This document shows positions 41,566 through 49,600 of a stretch of 64,000 nucleotides of DNA, in pieces. The notes beneath the pieces are model-generated. The model was not told where the DNA came from. It did no database searches and worked only from the letters and a program-made list of their open reading frames with translations. Origin of the DNA: Nocardia terrae (GTDB lineage Bacteria > Actinomycetota > Actinomycetes > Mycobacteriales > Mycobacteriaceae); NCBI RefSeq assembly GCF_009760405.1, contig NZ_WRPP01000005.1, forward strand, positions 62,001 to 126,000. The letters are read 5' to 3'. Positions within the stretch are counted from its first letter, which is position 1; the number at the start of each line of letters is the position of its first letter. Both the position numbers and the translations under genes were made by a program.

Positions 41566-42033
41566 ATGACATTCACCGGTGCCGAAGTCGACTTCGACGC
41601 CCGGCCGTCGCGGACATCGTGGCTGAGCCGCGCCCCGATACCCCTGTATCGCGCCGGATTGGGATCCGTGCTCGGCTCCGGTCGGCTGATGCTGCGGCAC
41701 TCTGGCCTCACGCGGTACGCCATCCTGCGGGTCGCGGATCGGCCACAACCGGACCGGATCGTCGCACTCCCCGAAATCGGGGATACGCAGTGGCTTCTCG
41801 CTATCCGAGCCGACCCCTGCGTCCGCGTGTGGATCGGTGACCACCGCGACTCGCCGGCCACGGCGACGCCGATCACCGCGGAGCAGGCCGGCGAATCGCT
41901 CGAGCGCTACATCGACGCCCGCACGGCAGCGCAGCGACGACCCCACGCGGCGATCGCACCGCTCGCGAGTTCGATGCCGATCATTCTCCTGGAGTTCGAC
42001 GGACCCGGAATTCACCGGACCCGGACGTCATAA
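41566..42033 (+). CDS. DUF385/nitroreductase-family deazaflavin-dependent protein, copy 2 (divergent)
   Basis: A 155-aa paralogue of 40493-40972: SRAPIPLYRAGLGSVLGSGRLMLRHSGLTRYAILRVADR aligns with RAPITLYRAGLGFLFGTRMLMLEHTGRHSGQHRYVVLEVVDH. The HTGRxSG loop is shortened (HSGLTRY), and GFGTRAQWYRN is changed to EIGDTQWLLA. Loss of the conserved loop that contacts the F420 phosphate may weaken cofactor binding. ATG after GAGGAGA. Its end overlaps the opposite-strand zinc-ribbon gene by 22 bp. Confidence 0.82.
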   Translation: MTFTGAEVDFDARPSRTSWLSRAPIPLYRAGLGSVLGSGRLMLRHSGLTRYAILRVADRPQPDRIVALPEIGDTQWLLAIRADPCVRVWIGDHRDSPATATPITAEQAGESLERYIDARTAAQRRPHAAIAPLASSMPIILLEFDGPGIHRTRTS

Positions 42034-42370
42034 GGGTCACGTCCGCCGAACGACCGGGAACTTCGACGGTCGATCCGGATCCGCTGACACGCACCGTCCG
42101 GCGCATGTGGCCGGATTGGCTGTGTCGTTCTCGTTCGAGGCGGGCCAGCACGAGCGCCAGTTCGTCGATCGCTCTGGTGATTTCGGCGTCTGAATCCGGC
42201 TGCGGAGGTGGAGTTCGGCCGGTGAGGCCATGCCACGCCAGCCGGATCCGGCATCGCAGGCACAGCGGCTCGGGCTCGTGGCGCATGTCGATCATCCATC
42301 GCGAACAACGAAGGCAGCGAGCGGAATTGGGTTGCTGCGGTAAATCGGTCAGGCCAACGACCAGCATCAC
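42012..42370 (-). CDS. Zinc-ribbon membrane protein, copy 2, 5'-truncated
   Basis: The frame gives 119 codons from GTG 42370, with a four-Cys ribbon (Cys19, 22, 37, 40) in TDLPQQPNSARCLRCSRWMIDMRHEPEPLCLRCR, matching copy 1. A charged C-terminal extension of about 75 residues is absent from copy 1. Similarity to the copy 1 membrane helix continues in frame upstream of the GTG (ALYLAAATVMLVVGL) to about 42405 and then stops where ECF-sigma sequence begins on the other strand. There is no start codon upstream. The gene therefore appears to have lost its 5' end. Confidence 0.6.
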
Positions 42371-42411
42371 GGTCGCGGCGGCCAGATAGAGCGCGCCCAG
42401 GATGAAGGGTT

Positions 42412-42660
42412 CAGGAGACCTGGTTGGCGGTGATCCGCGGCGTCGCCGGATTCGAGGGGCGGGCCGCCCTGAAGACCTGGGTGTTCCGAACCCTGGTGAA
42501 CACGGCCAAGAAACGTGGCATCGCCGAGAGCCGGACGATCCCGTTCACCACCCTCGCCCCGGAGGACGAGGAGGAGCCGTCGGCGCCGAGAGCCTGTCGG
42601 ACCCGGCCCGCACCACACTGTTGGGCGCGTTCCGGACCTGGACACACTGAACGCCGCTGA
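42412..42660 (+). pseudogene. Remnant of an ECF sigma factor gene
   Basis: QETWLAVIRGVAGFEGRAALKTWVFRTLVNTAKKRGIAESRTIPF is the end of sigma region 2 and the following linker of an ECF sigma-70 factor (ETWLAVLRG..FEGRSSLKTW.F.ILVN is the usual form). Nothing of the start of region 2 precedes it; an in-frame stop lies at 42403. After about 42590 the frame becomes unlike sigma, with no region 4. It is a short internal fragment, not a working gene. Confidence 0.8.
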
Positions 42661-42700
42661 ATCGTCGTAACGCCGGATGCTTCGCGCGACACTGCCGGTC

Positions 42701-43405
42701 ATGACGAACTACGACGACCTGCGCGCGCTCTTCATCAACTGCACCCTCAAGCGCTCTCCCGAGATCAGCAACACCCAGGGGCTGATCGACGTCAGCGCCC
42801 ACATCATGGAGAAACAGGGCGTGCGGGTGGACCACATTCGTGCCGTCGACCACGACATCGCCACCGGCGTCTGGCCCGACATGACGGAACACGGCTGGGC
42901 CACCGACGCCTGGCCCGCCCTGCAACGGCAAGTCATGGACGCCGACATCCTGGTGATCGCCGGTCCGATCTGGCTGGGCGACAACAGCTCTATCACCAAA
43001 CAGGTCATCGAACGCCTCTACGGAAATTCCCACATCCTCAACGATGCCGGGCAGTACGCCTACTACGGCCGCGTCGCCGGATGCCTCATCACCGGCAACG
43101 AGGACGGCGTCAAACACTGCGCCATGAACATCCTCTACAGCCTCCAGCACCTCGGCTACACCATCCCGCCTCAGGCCGACGCGGGCTGGATCGGCGAGGC
43201 CGGCCCCGGCCCCTCCTACCTCGACCCCGGCTCGGGCGGCCCCGACAACGACTTCACCAACCGCAACACCACCTTCATGACCTGGAACCTGCTGCACCTG
43301 GCCCGAATGCTGAAGGACAACAACGGTATTCCCGTCCACGGCAATCAGCGCTCGGCCTGGGACGCGGGCTGCCGCTTCGACTTCGAGAACCCCGAATACC
43401 GCTGA
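42701..43405 (+). CDS. Flavodoxin-fold NAD(P)H-dependent oxidoreductase
   Basis: A 234-aa protein starting at ATG 42701 (MTNYDDLRALFINCTLKRSPEISNT). The N-terminal CTLKRSPEISNTQGL phosphate loop binds FMN phosphate, and ADILVIAGPIWLGDNSSITKQVIERLYG (about 85-112) is the typical NADPH:FMN-reductase segment contacting the isoalloxazine. YYGRVAGCLITGNEDGVKHCAMNILYSLQHLGY is the second flavin contact. It likely reduces a quinone, azo or flavin substrate. It is followed by a stem-loop. Confidence 0.9.
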   Translation: MTNYDDLRALFINCTLKRSPEISNTQGLIDVSAHIMEKQGVRVDHIRAVDHDIATGVWPDMTEHGWATDAWPALQRQVMDADILVIAGPIWLGDNSSITKQVIERLYGNSHILNDAGQYAYYGRVAGCLITGNEDGVKHCAMNILYSLQHLGYTIPPQADAGWIGEAGPGPSYLDPGSGGPDNDFTNRNTTFMTWNLLHLARMLKDNNGIPVHGNQRSAWDAGCRFDFENPEYR

Positions 43406-43414
43406 TCCCGCGCG

Positions 43415-43443
43415 CCGGGCGGGTCCATGGTGGGCTCGCCCGG
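43415..43443. terminator. Stem-loop between convergent genes
   Basis: CCGGGCG (43415-43421) pairs with CGCCCGG (43437-43443) across a 15-nt loop, in the gap between the flavodoxin-like gene and darcynin. Confidence 0.5.
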
Positions 43444-43466
43444 TCGAGGTGTCGGTGAAGCCGGGA

Positions 43467-43799
43467 TCAACCGACTCGTGCTTCGTAGTCGGCATACCCG
43501 TCCTCGATGGCGGGGAGGATGAGCTCGACATGGAAGTAGGGGACCGACCAGAGCGGAGAGTCTCGGAGTTCCTCCATCAAATCGGACCACGATTGCAGGT
43601 CGTCAGTAGTGGCGGTGAGTACATCGGATGGTCGTGCCGACAGCGCTTCGGCATCGAACCAACGCACGCGGACGCGGGAATGCTTGTCCAACAAGGGATT
43701 GATGTGCTCGGCGATCAACTGGCTGCGCTGCTGACGGGACAACGCCAGCCAGGCGGGCTGAGCGGTCAGATGGACGAAGATGGTGAAAACCGTGCTCAT
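43467..43799 (-). CDS. Darcynin-family protein
   Basis: A 110-aa protein: FTIFVHLTAQPAWLALSRQQR, VRVRWFDAEALSARPSDVLTATTDDLQSWSDLMEELRDSPLW and VPYFHVELILPAIEDGYADYE match the darcynin pattern over its length. The function is unknown; it is a ferredoxin-like dimeric fold. It precedes no partner in the same direction at close range. Confidence 0.85.
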   Translation of the reverse strand: MSTVFTIFVHLTAQPAWLALSRQQRSQLIAEHINPLLDKHSRVRVRWFDAEALSARPSDVLTATTDDLQSWSDLMEELRDSPLWSVPYFHVELILPAIEDGYADYEARVG

Positions 43800-43848
43800 G
43801 AGTGTTCCTGCCGAGGCATTTCGAGCTGTTCGGATTATGGGGTGGCAG

Positions 43849-44682
43849 TCAGTGTTTGCGGTAGTAGGCCCGCATGGTGAGAGGCGCGAAGACCGAGGCG
43901 ACCACTACCGCGGTGAGCAGCACGGTCGATACTTGACCGATGGTGGCGGACCCTGCCATCGCCGCACGAACTGTGCTGACCAGGTGAGACACCGGATTGA
44001 TGTCGACGAGGGTGCGCAGCCAACCGGGCATGGTGGCGGGGTCGACGAAGGTGTTGCTGGCCAACGTCAGCGGGAAGAGCACCACGAAGGCCACGTTCAT
44101 GATGGCGCTCGGGGTGCGCAGCAGCAGCCCGAGCAGCGTGAAGACCCATGACAGCGCCACCGCGAAAACGACGACGAGTACGACAGCGAGGACGCAGCCG
44201 GACACGCCGCCGTGCGGGCGGTATCCGAGGGCCAGTCCCAGGCCGATGACCAGAGCTGCCGCGAGGGTGTAGCGGAGGGTGTCGCCGAGGAGCGCACCGA
44301 CGATCGGTGCGGGTCGCCAGATCGGCAAGGTGCGGAACCGGTCGTAGACACCCTTGTCCAAGTCGGCGTTGAGGTTGACGCCGGTGTACATGGTCGCCAA
44401 CAGGACTGCCATGGTAAGGGTTCCGGGCAGCAGGTATTGCAGGTAGTGGTGTGGGGAGCCTGCGAGGGCACCGCCGAACAGGTACGTGAAGAGCAGGGTG
44501 AAGATGATCGGGACCGCGATCACGTCCGACAGCTGTTCGGGGACACGACGGATCTTCCACAGCGCACGCAGCGCGAAGACACGTGACGCGGCGAGCCCAC
44601 CCGCCCGGGCCGGTGTGGAGGTGTCGCCGATGAGTGCGATGAGCCGTGTGGTGGTCGGCGATGAATTCGTGTCGAGGGACAT
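43849..44682 (-). CDS. DrrB-type ABC-2 exporter permease
   Basis: A 277-aa membrane protein with six hydrophobic segments. The N-terminal RRVPEQLSDVIAVPIIFTLLFTYLFGGALAGS and GVNLNADLDKGVYDRFRTLPIWRPAPIVGALLGDTLRY are typical of daunorubicin-resistance permeases. FPLTLASNTFVDPATMPGWLRTLVDINPVSHLVSTVRAAM is the matching C-terminal segment. It is partnered with the ATPase 27 bp upstream, and the operon is controlled by a divergent TetR. Confidence 0.95.
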   Translation of the reverse strand: MSLDTNSSPTTTRLIALIGDTSTPARAGGLAASRVFALRALWKIRRVPEQLSDVIAVPIIFTLLFTYLFGGALAGSPHHYLQYLLPGTLTMAVLLATMYTGVNLNADLDKGVYDRFRTLPIWRPAPIVGALLGDTLRYTLAAALVIGLGLALGYRPHGGVSGCVLAVVLVVVFAVALSWVFTLLGLLLRTPSAIMNVAFVVLFPLTLASNTFVDPATMPGWLRTLVDINPVSHLVSTVRAAMAGSATIGQVSTVLLTAVVVASVFAPLTMRAYYRKH

Positions 44683-44709
44683 GAGAATCCTTGAATGGAG
44701 AAGGGGCGG

Positions 44710-45669
44710 TCAGGCCGCGGACGGGTGAGGTGGGTTGCCCGTCAGGGACAGGAACACTTCGTCCAGACTGGGCCGGTCCAGTGCGAATTCGGCGGCGGTG
44801 AGGCCGTTTCGGTTCAGCTCGGCGAGCACCGCGGCCGCCTGGGTGGCATCGATGTCGTGGAGCTCGAGCCGGCCGGAGTCCTCGGCGGTGACCTGTATGC
44901 CGAAACGCCGGGTGAGGATGTCCGCGGCCGGCGTGCGGAGTGCGGGGTCGGTGAGGCAGACAGTGAACACGCCGGAACCTGCGGCGGCTTTGAGTTCATC
45001 GGGGGTGCCCTCGGCAAGGAGCCGCCCGTGGTCGATTACGGCTATCCGATCGGCGAGACGGTCGGCCTCATCGAGATATTGGGTGGTCAGCAGGACCGTC
45101 GTCCCACTGGCGGCCAGAGCGGCGACGATGCTCCAGACCTGATTGCGCCCTACCGGGTCCAGCCCGGTAGTGGGCTCGTCGAGGAACAACAGTCTCGGTG
45201 GGATGACGAGTCCGGCAGCGATATCGAGGCGACGCCGCATCCCGCCGGAATATGTCTTCACCGTTCGGTCGGCGGCGTCGGTCAATTCGAAGGCTTCCAG
45301 CAGATCGGCGGCGCGCAGCCGCGCCGGTCGGGGCCGGTACCCACGCAGGCGGGCGACCACGAGCAGGTTCTCGCGCGCGGTGAGGTCGGCGTCGAGGGCA
45401 GCGAATTGTCCGGTGAGGCTGATATATTCGCGGACCGCGCTCGCATCTCGCACCACGTCGAGGCCGAAGACTCGAGCGCTGCCGGAGTCCGGCGGCAGCA
45501 GAGTGGCCAGCATTCTGATGGCCGTGGTTTTGCCCGCCCCGTTCGGCCCCAGTACCGCGTAGATGCAGCCGATGGGCACTTGCAGCGAGATTCCGTCGAC
45601 GGCGCGCGTCGTTCCGTAGCTCTTGGCCAATTCCTGTGTCTGGATGGCGAATTCGACTGTCTTGTCCAT
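44710..45669 (-). CDS. DrrA-type ABC exporter ATPase
   Basis: A 319-aa ATPase from ATG 45669. Walker A GPNGAGKTTAIRML, signature YSGGMRRRLDIAAGL, Walker B LLFLDEPTTGLDPVGRNQVW and the C-terminal DrrA domain (FALDRPSLDEVFLSLTG) are present. It energises drug or lipid export with the downstream permease. The first gene of the operon; a perfect 18-bp palindrome lies 27 bp upstream. Confidence 0.95.
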   Translation of the reverse strand: MDKTVEFAIQTQELAKSYGTTRAVDGISLQVPIGCIYAVLGPNGAGKTTAIRMLATLLPPDSGSARVFGLDVVRDASAVREYISLTGQFAALDADLTARENLLVVARLRGYRPRPARLRAADLLEAFELTDAADRTVKTYSGGMRRRLDIAAGLVIPPRLLFLDEPTTGLDPVGRNQVWSIVAALAASGTTVLLTTQYLDEADRLADRIAVIDHGRLLAEGTPDELKAAAGSGVFTVCLTDPALRTPAADILTRRFGIQVTAEDSGRLELHDIDATQAAAVLAELNRNGLTAAEFALDRPSLDEVFLSLTGNPPHPSAA

Positions 45670-45695
45670 GGGCGATGCCAACTTTCCGACTTTAA

Positions 45696-45750
45696 CTTGA
45701 CAGTACTGTCAAGGTTAAGAAGGGGAGTTAAGCTTGTCAACTGTGTCAAG
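45696..45750. promoter_or_regulatory. TetR operators between drrAB-like operon and tetR
   Basis: CTTGACAGTACTGTCAAG (45696-45713) is a perfect 18-bp palindrome. A second, degenerate copy CTTGTCAACTGTGTCAAG (45733-45750) covers the TetR start. Two sites, one per divergent promoter, is the normal autoregulated TetR/exporter arrangement. Confidence 0.8.
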
Positions 45751-46336
45751 TCTTCCGCCGTCGGCGCAGCGCCGCCGTCGCATCGACGGTCAGCAGAACG
45801 CCGCCACCATCCTCGACGCGGCGGGCAAGGTGCTGGCGGTACGACCCGATGCCGGGCTGACCGAAGTGGCCAAAGCGGCCGGGGTCAGCCGCCAGACCGT
45901 CTACGCCCACTTCCCTTCCCGGGAGGCGCTGATCGATGCCCTCATCACGCAGGCCACAGCGCGGGTCGTCACCGCCCTCGAGGCGGCCGAGCTCGATCAT
46001 GGACCGGCCGATCAGGCGTTGGTCCGGTTGCTCGAGATCGGCTGGGAAGCGTTGGCCATGGACCCATTCCTGCTACAGATGACCACCCCCGAACAGACCC
46101 CCGAACAGGACCGGGAACGACACGCACCGATCCTCGGGCACGTACACGCTGTCGTCGAGCGCGGCCAACGCGAGGGCGATATCGACCCGGAGTTGCCGAC
46201 CTCTTGGGTACTGGCCTCGATCTTCGCCATCGGTCACGCCACCGGCGAGGAAGTCCGCGCTGGCCGGATGACCTCTACCGCAGCGATCGACGTACTTCGC
46301 CGGACCATCCCTCGCCTGATCCGGCCGAGCAACTGA
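45734..46336 (+). CDS. TetR-family repressor of the DrrAB-like exporter
   Basis: A 200-aa protein. TTG 45734 has the better-spaced ribosome site (AAGGGGAG); GTG 45743 is the alternative. The HTH (about 20-68) reads ATILDAAGKVLAVRPDAGLTEVAKAAGVSRQTVYAHFPSREALIDALI. The C-terminal helical domain would bind the exporter substrate. It is divergent from the exporter operon. Confidence 0.92.
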   Translation: MSTVSSLPPSAQRRRRIDGQQNAATILDAAGKVLAVRPDAGLTEVAKAAGVSRQTVYAHFPSREALIDALITQATARVVTALEAAELDHGPADQALVRLLEIGWEALAMDPFLLQMTTPEQTPEQDRERHAPILGHVHAVVERGQREGDIDPELPTSWVLASIFAIGHATGEEVRAGRMTSTAAIDVLRRTIPRLIRPSN

Positions 46337-46349
46337 TTCGACCGAGCAC

Positions 46350-47078
46350 TCAGCCCTGACCCGCGGCCTCACCCCGACCGATATCCGAACGGCCCCAGGC
46401 GTAGCCGCGACCCCATACGGTCGAAATCCGATGATGCTCACCGAGCTTCGCGCGTACCCGCTTGATATGGACGGTCACGGTCGACAAGTCACCGATGTCC
46501 CATCCCCACACCTGCGCCAGCAGCTCCTCGCGAGCGAAGACTCGACGCGGATGCCGCATCAGGAACGCGAGAAGATCGAACTCGCGGCCGGTCAGCTCGA
46601 CAGGAATCCCATCACACAGAGCCGTTCTCGATTCGGTCGAAACCGCGACACCGACGTCCCTCACCCACGGCTCGGTCTGCCCGGCCCCACGCCGAGCGCG
46701 GCGAAGTATCGCGCCGACGCGCAACGCCAGCTCGCGCGCGCTGAAAGGCTTGGCCAGATAATCATCCGCGCCCGCCGCGAGTCCGCGGACCCGGTCCGGT
46801 TCATCACCCAAATCCGAAATCAGAATGATCGGAATGTCCGGTAGATCGGCGCGCATTCGCACCATCCGGCAGATGTCGATGCCACTGCGCCCCGGCATCA
46901 GGACATCCAGAACCGCGAGATCCACAGGTGCCGAACAACCTTCGTGTTCGAGCAAAAGCTCCGCCGATGCGGCAGCGCCATCCGCGGCCTCGACCACGGA
47001 AAGCCCATCCTTTTCCAAGTAGAGGCGGACGACCTCACGAACGAGCGGATTGTCGTCGGCGACCAACACACGTATCAC
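46350..47078 (-). CDS. OmpR-family response regulator (orphan)
   Basis: A 242-aa protein with a receiver domain (about 1-120; acidic pocket ADDN, phosphoacceptor Asp58 in LAVLDVLMPG, Lys in YLAKPF) and an OmpR-type winged helix (about 145-230; VELTGREFDLLAFLMRHPRRVFAREELLAQVWGW, TVTVHIKRVRAKLG, STVWGRGYAW). No histidine kinase is adjacent on either side, so it must be activated by a distant kinase. It is convergent with the TetR gene (13 bp). Confidence 0.92.
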   Translation of the reverse strand: MIRVLVADDNPLVREVVRLYLEKDGLSVVEAADGAAASAELLLEHEGCSAPVDLAVLDVLMPGRSGIDICRMVRMRADLPDIPIILISDLGDEPDRVRGLAAGADDYLAKPFSARELALRVGAILRRARRGAGQTEPWVRDVGVAVSTESRTALCDGIPVELTGREFDLLAFLMRHPRRVFAREELLAQVWGWDIGDLSTVTVHIKRVRAKLGEHHRISTVWGRGYAWGRSDIGRGEAAGQG

Positions 47079-47299
47079 GGCGGCCTACCGGCGAGCCGTC
47101 CGAACGACCACCATGCCGGAACGAGCCGGTGGCACTTTCCACATCATCGCTTTCCCCTTGCCTCGATACACAATTCGGCGTTTCGGGTGCAGAGTCCGTG
47201 GAGTCGCGATGCGTTACATACCGATCACCGGGGAGGTCGAAACCACTCACGAGGGCGGCCGAACCCTGGTCCGGTATGCAAGTTCGCACCGGGAGCCGC

Positions 47300-47737
47300 C
47301 TAGCGGTCAGGGGCACGAACGATGAATACCGGGCAGGCGGCGTGCTGGGCGCAGTGCTGACCGACTGAGCCGAGCAGCATACCGCTGAAGGCCCCGTGCC
47401 CGTGGCTGCCGACCACCAGCAGGTCAGCGTTCTCGGCCGCCTCGATCAGCACGGCCGCTGGGTGGCCCTCCGTGACCTCGGGGGTGACAGGCGTCGTCAG
47501 ATGCTCGCCCAAGACTTCGCCAATGGTGTGTTGCAGGCTCTTACGGGCCTGCGCCTCGAAGTCCACATCGGAATAGTCCACCGGCATGCCATAGCTGGGC
47601 GGCGGTTGCCAAACCTGGATCGGACGGAGTTCGGCACCCGTCAGTTCTGCTTGCCGGGCCGCCCACCGCAATGCCGACTTGCTCGACTCGGAACCGTCCA
47701 CACCAACGACCACCTGTGAGGTGGTTGAACCGTTCAT
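47300..47737 (-). CDS. Universal stress protein (UspA family)
   Basis: A 145-aa single-domain USP starting at ATG 47737 after GAGGTGA. VVVGVDGSESSKSALRWAARQA opens the fold. The ATP-binding G-x2-G-x9-G-S motif is intact in GSHGHGAFSGMLLGSV, and the end is CPVFIVRAPD. In mycobacteria-like organisms such proteins respond to hypoxia or starvation. Confidence 0.92.
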   Translation of the reverse strand: MNGSTTSQVVVGVDGSESSKSALRWAARQAELTGAELRPIQVWQPPPSYGMPVDYSDVDFEAQARKSLQHTIGEVLGEHLTTPVTPEVTEGHPAAVLIEAAENADLLVVGSHGHGAFSGMLLGSVGQHCAQHAACPVFIVRAPDR

Positions 47738-48144
47738 GTGTCTCACCTCGATTCTGCGGAGTCACTCGAGGATGGCTAGGCCGATAACGATGCGCTCGAG
47801 CAGCAGACGACCGTAGAGCCGTATGTCGCAGACCGAAGGTGACGTTGGTACCTAAAGCCGCGCACTCACGCGCGATCGCGGGGCTGCCGCAGGATCGGGT
47901 GACAGCGTCACTTACCCCGGCAGCAGCCCCGAACCAACCACTGCGCAGCCAACGCATCGAACGCCATGCGCGACCCAATTCGCTGCCCGCACCTGAGACC
48001 TCGCCTCGTTGCGCGCCGGCGTGCACGGTCCCGTCGCGACGCGGGATCCGCTGAGATCATCCGGCGAACCACCGCCTAGCGCGGGTCAGAGCAGGCGGGC
48101 GGGTCGAAGGTGCTGGTAGGACACATCCGCTTCAGCACATGAAA

Positions 48145-48179
48145 CGAATCCCCGGTCGACCGAGTCGGCCGGGGATTCG
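48145..48179. repeat. 11-bp perfect hairpin
   Basis: CGAATCCCCGG pairs perfectly with CCGGGGATTCG across a 13-nt loop. Confidence 0.75.
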
Positions 48180-48200
48180 CCTTCTGTGGCGAGATTCCGT

Positions 48201-48241
48201 CGCGATGGGTGCACAACCCCCTTCGTTGTGCGCACATCGCG
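48201..48241. repeat. 17-bp near-perfect hairpin
   Basis: CGCGATGGGTGCACAAC (48201-48217) and GTTGTGCGCACATCGCG (48225-48241) pair at 15 of 17 positions with a 7-nt loop (CCCCTTC). It is only 21 bp from the previous hairpin. Confidence 0.75.
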
Positions 48242-48454
48242 GCGGGCCGACGCGCCGCACCGACCGGATGCGCTTCGGGCAGGCGCATGGGGTCGGTGCC
48301 GCTGTCGAGAGCGCTTGCCCTCGATGCCGCTTCGTTGAGGCTTGGATGACGCTATCTGTGACGATCGGGACATTTTTGGCATGTTCGCGACGAAATCTGG
48401 CAAGCGGGTGGGAGTGCTGTTGTCCGGCACGGTGGGCCGACCTCGCGGAGGCGG

Positions 48455-49411
48455 TTATACGAGCAGCTGTTCGCGCATCTGCAGCGGGGTCAGCTGGAAC
48501 TGACGCTGGAAGGCGGTGCTGAAGCGACGAACCGACGAATAGCCCGCCGCCTCGGCGATCTGGCTCATCTGGATGGTCCCGGGGTGGGACAGTCGCTCCC
48601 GCGCGCGGGCGAGGCGGATCTCCCGCAGCAGCGCGGCGGGGGTGACATCGTCGGTTGTCGTCAGGGCGGTATACAGCGTTCTTCTGGAGACTCCGCACAT
48701 CCGGGCGACCGTGTCCGGGGTCAGCTTGAGGTCGTCGGCGAGGCGCTCCATCGTTTCCCGGGCCTGCGCGGCCACCAGCGCATACCGGCCTTCCGGTAGC
48801 GGCTGTGCGCGGTCGAGCAGCCCCTCGAGCAGCACCAGTGTGCTGCGATAGGCGACACGGAAGTCGTGCGTGGTCCATGCTCCGGGGTCGGCATGGAGCT
48901 GATTGATCTGGTTCACCAGCATCGGCACCAGAGGGCGGCCGACATCGAGTGCGAGCGGGGCTGAATCGGCCAGGTCGTGATTGACCAAATGCCTCGGCAC
49001 AGTGAGAATCAGCGATTCCAGCGGCTCATCCTGCTGCATGAGCACGGGCAGGTCCCAGCGAAACAACGCGACGCTTCCCGGTGTGAAGATCTCGGCCCGC
49101 TCGCCCTGCGCCAGCTTGAACTCCCCACGTACCGGCACCATCAGGCGATAGCCGTCGTCTCCGTCGATCTTGGTGTCCCGGACGGTTCGACGGTAGTGCA
49201 CCTGCCCGGAAGAGAACCGGACGATCTGCAGGTCGCCGGAGACCTGGGCCAGTGTCTTCCAACCGAAGTCGTTGCTCTCGTCCCGCGCGCTGAAACCCAA
49301 ACCGACGCTTCCCTGCCGGCGCTGCAGATAGTCGCGCCAGCGCTCCCTGCGGTCCGCCGCGGTCTCGGTCTTCGCCGACGACTCCTCTTCCCACAGATAG
49401 TCCGTAGTCAC
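48455..49411 (-). CDS. AraC-family transcriptional regulator
   Basis: A 318-aa protein, GTG 49411. The N-terminal AraC-binding-like domain (about 40-190: RLMVPVRGEFKLAQGERAEIFTPGSVALFRWDLP) resembles the AraC_binding_2 group. The C-terminal double HTH is at about 215-318 (TVARMCGVSRRTLYTALTTTDDVTPAALLREIRLARARERL and MSQIAEAAGYSSVRRFSTAFQRQFQLTPLQMRE). It is divergent from the P450 at 49601 and is its likely regulator. Confidence 0.93.
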   Translation of the reverse strand: MTTDYLWEEESSAKTETAADRRERWRDYLQRRQGSVGLGFSARDESNDFGWKTLAQVSGDLQIVRFSSGQVHYRRTVRDTKIDGDDGYRLMVPVRGEFKLAQGERAEIFTPGSVALFRWDLPVLMQQDEPLESLILTVPRHLVNHDLADSAPLALDVGRPLVPMLVNQINQLHADPGAWTTHDFRVAYRSTLVLLEGLLDRAQPLPEGRYALVAAQARETMERLADDLKLTPDTVARMCGVSRRTLYTALTTTDDVTPAALLREIRLARARERLSHPGTIQMSQIAEAAGYSSVRRFSTAFQRQFQLTPLQMREQLLV

Positions 49412-49600
49412 GCGTGTATTTCCTCTGTCCCGACAAGTCTGTGATGCCCTGAATGTACTGTTCCACTGGAACCGGGGTCGCGATGATGTCGCCTGGTTGG
49501 CCACCGCGATGACGGGTTGTCTTCGCGCACGGGGCTTCTCGGCCGCGGCACCGAAATCCCGGAAGGCGGGTGCCAGCGGCCGTGAGTATGATCTGGCACC

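Larger units (their letters stand above)
47747..48454. other. 0.7-kb stretch without a convincing gene, containing two strong hairpins
   Basis: No frame resembles a known protein; the longest ones are Arg/Pro-rich. The two hairpins listed separately suggest transcribed structured RNA or terminators, and the divergent promoter for the stress-protein gene should lie at the left end. Confidence 0.45.

Noticed and set aside
47300..48454. Two-component system partner for the orphan response regulator
   Set aside because: No histidine-kinase H-box or ATPase motif in any frame nearby.
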